Assembly (NCBI RefSeq): GCF_001905845.1
Contig: NZ_LIVZ01000003.1
Coordinates: 679,721-743,720, forward strand
Direction of reading: 5' to 3'
DNA from: Streptomyces sp. TSRI0107
GTDB taxonomy: Bacteria > Actinomycetota > Actinomycetes > Streptomycetales > Streptomycetaceae
Length of the DNA stretch: 64,000 nucleotides
Shown here: piece by piece, positions 1-8,580 of the stretch
Numbering within the stretch: the stretch's first letter is position 1
Layout of the letters: each line of letters begins with the position of its first letter
The notes under the pieces: generated by a model
Seen by the model: only the letters and a program-made list of their open reading frames with translations
What the model was told of the DNA's origin: nothing
Databases searched by the model: none
Position numbers and translations under genes: made by a program

Positions 1-143
1 CCGAGGTCGAGGAACTGGTCGAACCCGGTGAACTCGACCCGGACGAGGTCCACCTGCCCGGCATCTACGTACAACGCGTCGTCCCCCTCACCTCCGAGCA
101 GGCCACCGACAAGCAGATCGAGAAAAGGACCGAACGCGCATGA
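1..143 (+). CDS. 3-oxoacid CoA-transferase subunit A, C-terminal fragment (5' end outside window)
   Basis: Only the last 46 codons are present, read in the frame that begins at base 3 and ending in TGA at 141-143. The residues include PGIYVQRVV followed by a charged, Lys/Arg-rich tail, typical of the C-terminus of the alpha subunit of succinyl-CoA:3-oxoacid or 3-oxoadipate CoA-transferases. The stop overlaps the start of the next gene as ATGA, so the two subunits are translationally coupled, as is usual for this heterodimeric enzyme. The assignment rests mainly on the partner gene downstream; the fragment itself is too short to fix substrate. Truncation is caused by the window edge, not by a break in the gene. 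Confidence 0.8.
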   Translation, partial: EVEELVEPGELDPDEVHLPGIYVQRVVPLTSEQATDKQIEKRTERA

Positions 144-790
144 GCTGGACCCGCGACCAGATGGCCGCCCGCGCCGCCGCCGAACTCACCGACGGCTCCT
201 ACGTCAACCTCGGCATCGGCCTGCCCACCCTGATCCCCGGCCACCTCCCGCCCGGCGTCAACGTGGTGCTGCACTCCGAGAACGGCATCCTCGGCACCGG
301 CCCCTACCCCACCGAGGCGGAGGTCGACCCCGACCTGATCAACGCCGGCAAGGAAACCGTCACCGTGCTGCCCGGCGCGAGCTTCTTCGACTCCGCGCTC
401 TCCTTCGGCATGATTCGCGGCGGCCACATCGACACCGCCGTCCTCGGCGCCATGCAGGTCTCGGCGGCCGGCGACCTGGCCAACTGGATGATCCCCGGGA
501 AAATGATCAAAGGCATGGGCGGCGCCATGGACCTCGTCCACGGCGCCCGCCGCGTCATCGTCCTCATGGAACACACCGCCAAGGACGGCAGCCCCAAGAT
601 CCTCACCGAGTGCACCCTGCCCCTGACCGGCGAACGCTGCGTGCACCGCGTCATCACCGACCTCGGCGTGCTCGATGTCACCGACGACGGCCTCGCTCTC
701 GTCGAGACCGCTCCGGGAGTGACCGTTCAGGACATCACCTCCCGCACAGACGCGCCCGTGCATCTGAACGCCCTCACAGCCGCCTGCTGA
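140..790 (+). CDS. 3-oxoacid (probably 3-oxoadipate) CoA-transferase subunit B
   Basis: A 216-residue protein of the usual length for the beta subunit of class I CoA-transferases. The active-site segment SENGILG is at residues 46-52, with the catalytic glutamate (E47) that carries the CoA thioester. The N-terminal glycine-rich stretch (VNLGIGLPT) is also typical. The enzyme moves CoA from succinyl-CoA to a 3-oxoacid in the cytoplasm. ScoB (acetoacetate) and PcaJ (3-oxoadipate) cannot be separated by sequence alone. The adjacent gentisate genes make the aromatic (PcaJ-like) role more likely, which is inference. The start overlaps the subunit A stop (ATGA). Confidence 0.88.
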   Translation: MSWTRDQMAARAAAELTDGSYVNLGIGLPTLIPGHLPPGVNVVLHSENGILGTGPYPTEAEVDPDLINAGKETVTVLPGASFFDSALSFGMIRGGHIDTAVLGAMQVSAAGDLANWMIPGKMIKGMGGAMDLVHGARRVIVLMEHTAKDGSPKILTECTLPLTGERCVHRVITDLGVLDVTDDGLALVETAPGVTVQDITSRTDAPVHLNALTAAC

Positions 791-842
791 CCCCGCATGC
801 CGAATCGCCGCTTAACGGCGGCGTCCGCTTCTCGCCACACCG

Positions 843-871
843 TTGACAGCAAGGCAACACACTCCCAATAT
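843..871 (+). promoter_or_regulatory. Candidate vegetative promoter of the gentisate operon
   Basis: TTGACA (843-848) is followed after 17 bases by CAATAT (866-871), a near-consensus housekeeping promoter and unusual in such GC-rich DNA. It faces the monooxygenase gene about 100 bases downstream. The palindrome described separately begins one base after the -10, so a bound repressor would block initiation. Confidence 0.5.
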
Positions 872-902
872 GATCCGTACACCAATGATTGATGTACGGA
901 TC
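872..902. promoter_or_regulatory. 31-bp near-perfect palindrome, probable operator (or bifunctional hairpin)
   Basis: The left arm GATCCGTACA (872-881) is mirrored exactly by TGTACGGATC (893-902). The centre CAAT-G-ATTG continues the symmetry, leaving one mismatched pair (882/892) and the central base. It lies just downstream of a strong promoter, so an operator for the MarR or IclR regulator of this cluster is the best reading. It is directly followed by TTTTT (903-907), so the same sequence could also act as a terminator for the CoA-transferase genes. Confidence 0.6.
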
Positions 903-972
903 TTTTTCGGAGCGTCATGCCCGGCTGCCTCCGTTCCTTCGGTTCCCTCCCCTGCCGCCCCAAGGAGGCCCC

Positions 973-2199
973 ATGCCCGTGACCACCACTCCTCACCACA
1001 TCGCCGTCGTCGGCGGTGGTATCGGCGGGCTGGCCGCGGCCCTGGCCATCGCCCGCGCTGGCCATGAGGTGACCCTTGTGGAACGAGCCGCACAGTTCGG
1101 CGAAATCGGTGCCGGACTTCAGCTCGCTCCCAACGCCTCACTGGCCCTGGAAGAACTGGGCGTGCTCGCCGAGGTACAGAGCACCGCGGTCGCCCCGCCG
1201 CAGCTGGTGATGATGGACGCCCTGACCGGCGATCAGATCACCGCGATTGATCTCCGCAGCACGGCATACAAGGAGCGCTTCAAGCACCCGTACCTGGTCA
1301 CCCACCGTACGGATCTGCATGCCGCCCTCCTGGCAGCCTGCCGGGAGCACCCGGCTGTGACACTGCGCACCGGTCACACCGTCACGCACGCGGAGCAGGA
1401 CGCCTCGGCGGTGCGCCTGCACTTCGCCGAACCGGTGGAGGTCCTGACCGCCGACGCGGTCGTGGCCGCGGACGGCCTCCACTCCAAGCTGCGCCAGGCG
1501 CTGGTGGGCGATGGTGACCCGGTGTGTTCGCGCTATGTGGCGTTCCGCGGCGCCCTGCCCGCCGAGCGGATGTCCGGCCGTATGTCGCAGCACGCCGCGT
1601 CGGAGGCCGTGATGGTGTGGGCGGGCCCGCGCATGCATCTGGTGCAGTACCCGGTGCGGCGCGGTGAGCTGTACAACCAGGTGGCGGTCTTCGAGAGCGA
1701 CAGCTACGCGCCGGACTCCGACGACTGGGGCACCGAGGCCGAGCTGGAGGAACGCTTCGCCGGAGCCTGCCAGGCCGTCCGCGACGCCCTGCCCCTCGTC
1801 TCACGCGACCGGCGCTGGCCCCTCTACGACCGCCTGCCCGTCGACAACTGGGTACACGGCCGCATCACCCTGCTCGGCGACGCCGCCCACCCGATGCTGC
1901 AGTACCTCGCGCAGGGTGCCTGCCAGGCGCTGGAGGACGCCGTGGCACTGGGACATGCCGTCGGTCGCTTCTCCGACCCGGCCGATGCGTTCACCGCGTA
2001 CGCCGAGCTGCGACGCGAACGCGCCGCGCGCATCCAGACCAACGCCCGCCGTTTCGGCGACATCTGCCACCTGGAAGGCATGGGAGCCACCCTGCGCAAC
2101 ATGCTCCTCGCCTCTCGCTCGCCCGAGGATTTCGACGACATCTCGTGGGTGTGGACCCCTGCTCCCGTCCCGACCCCAGCCGGCACGACCGCCCCCTGA
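973..2199 (+). CDS. FAD-dependent aromatic hydroxylase, 3-hydroxybenzoate 6-hydroxylase-like
   Basis: A 408-residue group A flavoprotein monooxygenase. The FAD-binding GGGIGG is at residues 14-19, an ADG motif near 165, and the second FAD motif GDAAHP near 302. Members use NAD(P)H and oxygen to hydroxylate an aromatic acid. Because the next two genes are a gentisate dioxygenase and an acylpyruvate hydrolase, the most likely reaction is 3-hydroxybenzoate (or salicylate) to gentisate; this is inferred from context. ATG 973 is chosen because AAGGAGG (962-967 region) sits at ideal distance. An in-frame upstream start at 889 would lie inside the palindromic operator and has no ribosome site. The gene begins an operon with short gaps. 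Confidence 0.85.
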   Translation: MPVTTTPHHIAVVGGGIGGLAAALAIARAGHEVTLVERAAQFGEIGAGLQLAPNASLALEELGVLAEVQSTAVAPPQLVMMDALTGDQITAIDLRSTAYKERFKHPYLVTHRTDLHAALLAACREHPAVTLRTGHTVTHAEQDASAVRLHFAEPVEVLTADAVVAADGLHSKLRQALVGDGDPVCSRYVAFRGALPAERMSGRMSQHAASEAVMVWAGPRMHLVQYPVRRGELYNQVAVFESDSYAPDSDDWGTEAELEERFAGACQAVRDALPLVSRDRRWPLYDRLPVDNWVHGRITLLGDAAHPMLQYLAQGACQALEDAVALGHAVGRFSDPADAFTAYAELRRERAARIQTNARRFGDICHLEGMGATLRNMLLASRSPEDFDDISWVWTPAPVPTPAGTTAP

Positions 2200-2223
2200 C
2201 CCAGCGACCACAGGAGGACCCCC

Positions 2224-3267
2224 ATGACGACGACCGACGATCTGGCCTACAAGGCACTGGAAGGACTCGGTGCCGCGCCTCTGTGGCGCTTCTACGGCAA
2301 CCTGTTCCCCTCCCAGCCCAAGAGCCGCGCCGTGCCCTACCGCTGGAGTTGGCGCGAACTGCGTCCGCACCTGCTGCACTTCTCCAAGACGCTCTCCCTC
2401 GACGAGGCCGAGCGCCGGGTGCTGATGCTGGTCAACCCGGGCCTGACCGATCCCCCGGCAACCGTCAATACCCTCTACGCGGGCCTGCAGATCATCCTGC
2501 CCGGCGAGACGGCGCAGGCCCACCGCCATACCTCCAACGCCTTCCGCTTCATCCTCGAAGGCGACGGCGCGTGGACGACCGTCAACGGCGAACGCGTCTT
2601 CATGTCCCCGGGCGACCTGCTGCTCACCCCGGGCTGGCACTGGCACGACCACACGCACGAGGGCGATGCGCCGATGATCTGGCTCGACGCACTCGACTAC
2701 CCGCTGGTCAACGCTCTCGAGGCCGGTTTCTACGAGCAGTACCCGCAACGCCTCCAGCCCGTCACCCGCCCCGACGACGCGGGCAGCAGGCAGTTCCTGC
2801 ACGGCCGGCTGACTCCCGCCTGGCTCACCCAGGACGGACCCAACTCCCCCGTCACCCGGTACACCTGGGCGGAAACCCAGCGGGCCCTGGATGCCGTCGC
2901 CGACACGGCCGAAGGCAGCGACGTGGACGGCATCGTCCTGGAGTACACCAACCCCTGGACGGGCGGCCCGGTCATGCCCACCATCGGCTGCCGCATCCAG
3001 CGTCTGCGGCCCGGCTTCCAGGGGGCCGGCCGCCGCCACACAGCTTCCACCATCTTCAGCGTCGTCCGCGGCGAGGGAGCCACGATCGTCGACGGCGAAC
3101 GGCTGGAGTGGTCAGAGCACGACACCTTCGCCGTCCCCGGCTGGGCGTCCTACCGGCACGTCAACTCCTCCGCCTCGAACGAAGCGGTCCTGTTCTCCTA
3201 CAGCGACGAACCCGTCATGCGCTCCCTCGGCCTCTACCGCACGGAAGACGCCGACCCGGGCGTCTGA
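2224..3267 (+). CDS. Gentisate 1,2-dioxygenase
   Basis: A 347-residue bicupin protein of typical gentisate dioxygenase length. The first cupin carries HRHTSNAFRF at about residues 100-109, whose histidines bind Fe(II), and a second cupin follows in the C-terminal third (GWASYRHVNSS). It opens the ring of gentisate between the carboxyl and hydroxyl carbons to give maleylpyruvate, using O2. It lies 24 bases after the monooxygenase with its own AGGAGG site, so both are probably on one transcript. No frameshift or missing ligand was seen. Confidence 0.9.
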   Translation: MTTTDDLAYKALEGLGAAPLWRFYGNLFPSQPKSRAVPYRWSWRELRPHLLHFSKTLSLDEAERRVLMLVNPGLTDPPATVNTLYAGLQIILPGETAQAHRHTSNAFRFILEGDGAWTTVNGERVFMSPGDLLLTPGWHWHDHTHEGDAPMIWLDALDYPLVNALEAGFYEQYPQRLQPVTRPDDAGSRQFLHGRLTPAWLTQDGPNSPVTRYTWAETQRALDAVADTAEGSDVDGIVLEYTNPWTGGPVMPTIGCRIQRLRPGFQGAGRRHTASTIFSVVRGEGATIVDGERLEWSEHDTFAVPGWASYRHVNSSASNEAVLFSYSDEPVMRSLGLYRTEDADPGV

Positions 3268-3303
3268 CCAACCACTCGACTGACACCTCACAAGGAGGCC
3301 CTG

Positions 3304-4170
3304 ATGCGCCTGGCCCTGTTCAACAAGGGGCGGCTCGGCATCGTCGACGGTGACTACGTCGTCGACGTGACCGAACAGTTCCCGGGGACCGAGAACCCCG
3401 GTGCGGCGGGCGCGCTGCACCGGCACATCGAGACCGCCGTCCTCGGCGGAGCACCGCAGGTCGACCTCACCGGCTGCGCACGCGTCCCGCTCGCCGAAGC
3501 GGCTCTGCAGGCCCCGCTGCCCCGTCCGGGCAAGATCGTCGGCGCGCCGGTCAACTACCTCGACCACAAGGCCGAGATGGAGTACACGACGTCGGTCGCC
3601 GACCTCGGAGTCTTCCTCAAGGCGAACTCCTCGGTCATCGGACCGGGCCAGGACATCGTCCTCCCCTACAGCGACAAGCGCACCGACCAGGAAGGCGAGC
3701 TGGGCGTCGTCATCGGGCGCACCGCTTCACACGTCAGCGCAGACGACGCGCTGGATCATGTCTTCGGCTACACCTGCGTACTGGACATCACCGTCCGCTC
3801 GGGCGAGGATCGCTCCACCCGTAAGTCCTTCGACACCTTCACCCCCCTCGGCCCGTGGATCGTGACCGCCGACGAAATCCCCGACCCGGACTCCCTCGAT
3901 CTGCGTTGCGACGTGGCCGGTGTCACCCGGCAGCGCACCAATACGGCCGATCTCATTTTCGGTGTCCGCGAGCTGATCGCGTACACCTCCTCGGTCATGA
4001 CCCTGCACCCGGGCGACGTGATCGCCACCGGTACGCCGGCCGGTGTCGGTCCACTGAGCCACGGGGACCGCGTCGTGCTGGAGATCGAGAAGGTCGGCCG
4101 TCTTGAGGTGGGGGTCGACGGCTCCCGCTCCAAGCCGTACGAGCGGAGTCCCGGACACCGTAGCCGCTGA
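3304..4170 (+). CDS. FAH-family hydrolase, fumarylpyruvate (or maleylpyruvate) hydrolase
   Basis: A 288-residue fumarylacetoacetate-hydrolase family protein. The family core begins near residue 79 (GAPVNYLDHKAE). The metal-binding EGELGVVIG segment is near residues 130-138, and the C-terminal block holds TGTPAGVGP. It cleaves the ring-opened acylpyruvate into pyruvate and fumarate or maleate. An AAGGAGG site lies 7 bases before ATG 3304, and it is the third gene of the gentisate operon. Whether it needs prior isomerisation to fumarylpyruvate is unknown, because no maleylpyruvate isomerase is visible in the window. Confidence 0.85.
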   Translation: MRLALFNKGRLGIVDGDYVVDVTEQFPGTENPGAAGALHRHIETAVLGGAPQVDLTGCARVPLAEAALQAPLPRPGKIVGAPVNYLDHKAEMEYTTSVADLGVFLKANSSVIGPGQDIVLPYSDKRTDQEGELGVVIGRTASHVSADDALDHVFGYTCVLDITVRSGEDRSTRKSFDTFTPLGPWIVTADEIPDPDSLDLRCDVAGVTRQRTNTADLIFGVRELIAYTSSVMTLHPGDVIATGTPAGVGPLSHGDRVVLEIEKVGRLEVGVDGSRSKPYERSPGHRSR

Positions 4171-4273
4171 CGCGGTCGTCGAAGGCGAGGTGGTGCCACC
4201 GGCTCGTAGACTCCAGGCGAGTCGGCCGGCTTCCTGCACCGGCACCACCTCGGCGACAAACGGACGGAACACT

Positions 4274-4723
4274 GTGGCGCGCGCACTGGAACTGCACAAC
4301 TACGTCGGACACCTCATCCGGCGCGCGGAACAGGTGCACACCGCCCTCTGGGCGCAGCACGTATCCCGGGAAATCACATCCCAGCAGTTCGCCGTCCTCA
4401 ACGCCCTCAGCCGCGAGCCCGGCGTCGACCAGCGCACCCTCGCCCGTGTCACCTCACTGGACCGCTCGACGGTCAACCACATGCTCCGCCGTCTCACCGA
4501 CCAGGGTTACGTCGCTCAGGTGCGGGACGAGGAAGACCGTCGGCGCACTCTGCTGAGTCTCACCGACCAGGGAGCCGACCTGCTGGAGTCCCTGATCGCG
4601 CCGGCGGAGGAAATCAACGAGCAACTTCTCGCCGCACTGCCCGCAGACGAACGGGACCTGGCCATCAGCATCCTCCGCCGCATCGCCTCGATGGAAGTCG
4701 CATCGAAGCCCGACAACGGGTGA
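4274..4723 (+). CDS. MarR-family transcriptional regulator
   Basis: A 149-residue winged-helix protein. The HTH lies around residues 45-75 (VDQRTLARVTSLDRSTVNHML), followed by the wing RDEEDRRRTLLSLT, the classic MarR signature. The GTG at 4274 gives a family-standard N-terminus. An earlier in-frame ATG overlaps the hydrolase gene and encodes an implausible basic, Ser/Pro-rich leader. It sits about 100 bases after the hydrolase and just before an IclR gene. MarR proteins in such clusters usually repress until an aromatic ligand binds. The palindrome at 872-902 is a candidate target. Confidence 0.85.
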   Translation: MARALELHNYVGHLIRRAEQVHTALWAQHVSREITSQQFAVLNALSREPGVDQRTLARVTSLDRSTVNHMLRRLTDQGYVAQVRDEEDRRRTLLSLTDQGADLLESLIAPAEEINEQLLAALPADERDLAISILRRIASMEVASKPDNG

Positions 4724-4756
4724 GGACGGCCACGGGTCGACCAAGGGAGTCACGCC

Positions 4757-5575
4757 TTGACTCACGACCGCACACAAACCGTGTCGAGAGCCGGGTGCCG
4801 GCACGGGCAGGAAGCCGCCCGGATCGCCGGCAGCACAGGTCCGGTGCTCGGCCGTGCACTGCGCATACTTGAAGCCTTCACCGCTCAGCACACGCTCCTG
4901 ACACTGAGCGAACTGGCTCGCAGGACACACATGCCGGTGTCCACCGTCCACCGCATGCTCACGGATCTCGTCGCCTGGGGCGCCCTCGAACGCGACCCTC
5001 AAGGACGCTACCGCGTCGGTCTGCGACTATGGGAGGTCGGCTCCCTCGCTCCCCGCAGTCAGGGCCTCCGAGAGCGCGCACTGGCTCACATGGAGGATCT
5101 CTCCGCACGCACTCGTGAGAACGTACAGCTGGCCGTCAGGGACGATGCGGAGGTCGTCTTCGTCGAACGCATCGCCGCCCGCGGGGCCGTGCCCACGCTC
5201 ACTCGCGTGGGAGGACGGCTGCCGATCACGGCGACCGGCGCCGGACTGATGCTGCTCGCGCACGCGCCGACGCCGGTCCAGGATGCCGTATTGGGGCGGC
5301 CCGTCCCGGCACACACCGAGTTCACTCTGACGGACAGCGGGTCGCTCAGGCGAGTACTGGCCCAGATCCGTGCCTGCGGGTACGCGGTGAGCGACCGACA
5401 GCTGTCCACCGACACACTCTCCGTCGCCGCTCCCGTCAAAGACGCGAGCGGCGAGGTGGTGGCGGCCGTGTCCGTCGTCGTCCGGCATGGATCCGTGCCC
5501 GTCGGCAAGCTGGCCGGGCTGGTCCGCTCCAGTGGCCGGGCCATCTCAGGAGCCCTTCACCCACCCGCCTCCTAG
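4757..5575 (+). CDS. IclR-family transcriptional regulator
   Basis: A 272-residue IclR protein. The N-terminal winged helix is around residues 32-92 (LTLSELARRTHMPVSTVHRML), and the C-terminal ligand domain includes LPITATGAGLMLLAH and a VSVVV segment. It is read from TTG 4757, which has AGGGAG 8 bases upstream; later in-frame GTG codons are possible. IclR regulators often control aromatic-acid operons, including the gentisate regulator GenR of Corynebacterium, so this is the likeliest specific regulator here (inference). It follows the MarR gene by 33 bases on the same strand, giving two consecutive regulators for one short pathway. Confidence 0.85.
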   Translation: MTHDRTQTVSRAGCRHGQEAARIAGSTGPVLGRALRILEAFTAQHTLLTLSELARRTHMPVSTVHRMLTDLVAWGALERDPQGRYRVGLRLWEVGSLAPRSQGLRERALAHMEDLSARTRENVQLAVRDDAEVVFVERIAARGAVPTLTRVGGRLPITATGAGLMLLAHAPTPVQDAVLGRPVPAHTEFTLTDSGSLRRVLAQIRACGYAVSDRQLSTDTLSVAAPVKDASGEVVAAVSVVVRHGSVPVGKLAGLVRSSGRAISGALHPPAS

Positions 5576-5813
5576 CGGGCACCCGCGGGCAACAACTCCT
5601 TTCCCGGCATCTGGAAAGGCCTCTGTCCGGCCGCTGCCGCCACTCGCACCATGACTGCCCTGCGAACCGACGAGAGACGTGAGTCTCCAGGGCTCGCACG
5701 GAACCATGCAGTCGACAACGGAGTGCTGCCATGTACGAACACTGCTTGCCCTTCATCTCTCAGCGGGCCACACGGTGAGCGCCCGCCTCAGAGAGGCCCT
5801 GGAGGAGGGGCCC

Positions 5814-7121
5814 ATGAGCCGCTTCCAATGGAGTGCGATCGCCGTGTGCGTGCTCCTCAACACCCTCGACGGATTTGACGTCCTGGTCATGTCCTTCACA
5901 GGAAAGTCGGTCTCCGGGGAGTGGCACCTGGACTCAGGCGCCCTCGGACTGCTGCTCAGCAGCGGCTTGGCGGGGATGGCCCTGGGCGCACTGTTCGTCG
6001 CTCCATGGGGCGACCGGGTCGGCAGGAGGCCGGTCATTCTCGCCGGCCTGACCGCCGCGGCGGGCGGCATGATCGTGTCCTCCGCCAGCCAGAACTGGCA
6101 GCAGCTCGCAGTACTGCGCCTCGTCACCGGCATAGGCATCGGTGCGGTCCTCGCCTGCAGCAACGTCATCGCCGGCGAGTTCGCCTCCCGCCGCTGGCGC
6201 GGCCTGGCCGTCAGCCTCAACTCCACAGGGTATGCCGTGGGTGCGACGATTGGCGGCCTGTCATCGGTGGCGCTCATCGACCACTTCGGCTGGCGGTCGG
6301 TGTTCCTTGCAGGCGGACTGGCGACCCTGGCCGTCACCCCGCTCGCATACTGGCTCTTGCCGGAATCCCTCGACTTCCTCCTCGCGCGGAAGCCGGCCGA
6401 CGCCCTGCGCCGAATCAACTCACTGGCCCGCCGCATGCTCAAGCCCGAGCTGGCCTCGATCACCGACTCCGCCACGGAGAGGCACGCGTCAGCCGCGCTC
6501 CGCGACCTCCTGACACCAGAACTTCGACGGCCCACTCTGCTGCTGTGGGGCACGTTCTTCCTCGTGATGGCGGCCTTCTACTTCGTCACCAGCTGGACTC
6601 CGACGTTGCTGGTGGAAGCCGGGATGTCGTCGAGCCAGGGCCTGACCGGTGGCACACTGCTCAACCTGGGCGGGATCTTCGGCACCGCGCTCCTGGGCGC
6701 ACTGGCCGCCCAGTACGCGCTCCTCGGCGTGCTGCGCACCTACCTCTTCGCGGCAGCGGCCCTGATCGCGGTATTCGCGACCTCCACCGACACGCTCGCG
6801 CTCGCCTTCGGCACCGGCGCAATCATCGGAGTCGCCGTCAACGGATGCATCGCCGGCCTCTACGCCCTCACTCCCAGCAACTATGCGCCCCACCTGCGCG
6901 CAACCGGTGTGGGCGCGGCCATCAGTGTGGGCCGGGTGGGTGCCATCATCGCCCCTTCCGCGGCGGGACGGCTCCTGGACGTCGGTTGGACACCGCTGAC
7001 CCTCTATGTCGCTACTGGTGCAATGTTCGCGGCAGCGGGACTGCTTCTGTTCGCGATGCGCGCGCGGCAGCCGGCTGAGAGACACACGGTCGCTGCAGGG
7101 CCCAAATCTTCTGCCCTTTGA
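5814..7121 (+). CDS. MFS transporter, aromatic acid:H+ symporter type
   Basis: A 435-residue 12-helix major facilitator protein. The first segment holds NTLDGFDVLVMSF, the DGFD motif diagnostic of the aromatic acid symporter branch. It is followed by GDRVGRRP between helices 2 and 3. Members import benzoates, 4-hydroxybenzoate or gentisate. ATG 5814 is supported by an excellent GGAGGAGGGG site (5801-5810). GTG 5775 in the same frame would add LREALEEGP, which resembles the N-terminus of some relatives, so the true start could be there. It is transcribed with the catabolic genes after a roughly 200-base gap in which no clear operator was found. Confidence 0.85.
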   Translation: MSRFQWSAIAVCVLLNTLDGFDVLVMSFTGKSVSGEWHLDSGALGLLLSSGLAGMALGALFVAPWGDRVGRRPVILAGLTAAAGGMIVSSASQNWQQLAVLRLVTGIGIGAVLACSNVIAGEFASRRWRGLAVSLNSTGYAVGATIGGLSSVALIDHFGWRSVFLAGGLATLAVTPLAYWLLPESLDFLLARKPADALRRINSLARRMLKPELASITDSATERHASAALRDLLTPELRRPTLLLWGTFFLVMAAFYFVTSWTPTLLVEAGMSSSQGLTGGTLLNLGGIFGTALLGALAAQYALLGVLRTYLFAAAALIAVFATSTDTLALAFGTGAIIGVAVNGCIAGLYALTPSNYAPHLRATGVGAAISVGRVGAIIAPSAAGRLLDVGWTPLTLYVATGAMFAAAGLLLFAMRARQPAERHTVAAGPKSSAL

Positions 7122-7236
7122 GTTCACGAGGACCTGTCCACACCCGTCGGCCGCCCGCCTGTGCCGACGTCTGCGGCTGACTGCAGCCCCGGCCCCGGCT
7201 GCTTGGCTGCTGGCAGCCGCACCGTGCCCGGTGGGG

Positions 7237-7260
7237 CCTGCTCCGCGCTGGAGGAGCAGG
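7237..7260. terminator. Possible hairpin between convergent transporter and recombinase genes
   Basis: CCTGCTCC (7237-7244) pairs with GGAGCAGG (7253-7260) around an 8-base loop, in the 197-base space between two converging genes. There is no T-run. Nothing else was recognised in 7122-7318. Confidence 0.35.
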
Positions 7261-7318
7261 ACTCCACCGAGGGCACGGCGGGCTGCGGCGCTGTGATCTC
7301 CGGCCACGTGGTTGAGCG

Positions 7319-8101
7319 TCATGCGGCGAGGTCGAGGTTGAGGATCTTGGCGGCCTTGCTGATGGAGCCGGGCATGAGGTGGCGGTAGATCTTGAAGGTG
7401 ATCTCGATGGTCTTGTGACCCATCCACTCTGCGACGTCGGTGATGGGGATGTTGTGGGTGAGGCAGTTGGAGGCGAAGAAGTGGCGCAGGCCGTAGACGA
7501 CCATCCCGTCGGGGATGTCGATCTCGCCGGCCTTCTTGATCCGCTGCCACTGATTGGCGATGTGGTAGTGCGGGAACGTGCGGGACGGGTCGCTCGGGTG
7601 ACGCAGCAGGTAGCCGTCGACGGTGCCGTGCTTGCCGGCGTACCACTCGATCGTCTGCCGCACCCGGGCGGGCAGAGGCACGTCCCGGTACTCGCCCGGC
7701 TTGCGGTGCTTGAGGCGTTCGTACTGGCAGGTGGTGCGGTTGACCTGCTCGGTGATGCGGTAGACGTCGTCGGCGACGATGTTGTTGAGGTTGACCGCGA
7801 ACGCCTCACCGTTGCGCATGCCGCAGCCGCTCATCAGGTCGGCGACCAGCAGGAAGCTGTCGTCCCCGGCGGTGCGTATCTGGTGCAGCTGCGCGGGCGA
7901 GGGGATCACCACCCGCCTGGGGTCGTACTGCGGCGGCTTGATGCCGGCGACCGGGTTGTCGTCGAACGGTCCCAGCCGGTTGGCGTCCAGCAGGATCGCC
8001 TTGAGCTTGTCGAACGCATTCGCCTGCGCGGCCAGGCCCACCCCGTTGCGTTCCATGGACCGGATGAAGCCCTCGACCACCTTGTGGTCGAAGGTGTTCA
8101 T
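7319..8101 (-). CDS. Tyrosine recombinase (phage-type integrase), N-terminally short
   Basis: A 260-residue protein with a core-binding domain (about 1-60) and a tyrosine recombinase catalytic domain (about 65-250). Visible catalytic positions are R96 (GCGMRNGE), a lysine near 131-134, R206 in YGLRHFFAS, H229 (MGHK) and the nucleophile Y239 (IYRHL). The histidine of the usual HxxR box is tyrosine (Y203). Integrases of Streptomyces elements are normally about 370-460 residues; the arm-binding N-terminus is absent. An in-frame TAA lies 7 codons before ATG 8101, though AAGGGG is present as a ribosome site. It may be a decayed remnant or a minimal recombinase. Confidence 0.7.
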   Translation of the reverse strand: MNTFDHKVVEGFIRSMERNGVGLAAQANAFDKLKAILLDANRLGPFDDNPVAGIKPPQYDPRRVVIPSPAQLHQIRTAGDDSFLLVADLMSGCGMRNGEAFAVNLNNIVADDVYRITEQVNRTTCQYERLKHRKPGEYRDVPLPARVRQTIEWYAGKHGTVDGYLLRHPSDPSRTFPHYHIANQWQRIKKAGEIDIPDGMVVYGLRHFFASNCLTHNIPITDVAEWMGHKTIEITFKIYRHLMPGSISKAAKILNLDLAA

Positions 8102-8580
8102 GTGGGACCCCTTCGGCTGTTACGAGACAACCAGCAGACGAAGAAGCGACGGGTAGCCCCGGCACAGCGTCGCCCTCCAAGTGGCTGCGCGCCAAGAGAG
8201 CTCACCGCTTCGACCGTGCATCTGTCAGATTCCGACAGGACGACAGGGGGGAGCACCGAGTTTGGCTATCCGGGTGGGTTCAGTCACCCATCAAGCCCGT
8301 GCTCGCCCGGTGGCTGTCCAATGTGCATCGCCCTCCGTCCCACCGGCCGCCTCGACACGAACCCCTGCCAACTATCTGAGCACGCGTCAGTAGAGTGACC
8401 AAAGGGTTAGCAAGTGTCCTGCCACAGCCACCCACACACTGACACATCGTGGAAAGGCGCAGCGCAGCGCAGCGGGCTAGCAGCATGCCAAGCTTCCTTC
8501 GCAGACGCGGTGGGACACAAGGAGCCGGCGCACAACGACGGGGCGTCCACCGTCATCCACCCAACCACCATTTGTGGAGG
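8102..8580. other. Non-coding stretch upstream of the recombinase
   Basis: No open frame here has recognisable content on either strand, and no excisionase or replication gene was seen. The base composition looks less GC-rich than the flanks, with stretches such as GGGTTAGCAAG near 8406. A small inverted repeat CTGTC/GACAG occurs around 8222-8238. The region may be the eroded end of an integrated element; no duplicated attachment site could be found within the window. Confidence 0.4.

Noticed and set aside
8102..8195. Possible frameshifted N-terminus of the recombinase
   Set aside because: The other frames upstream of 8101 do not resemble an arm-binding domain, and an in-frame TAA lies 7 codons before the ATG; deletion is likelier than a single frameshift.
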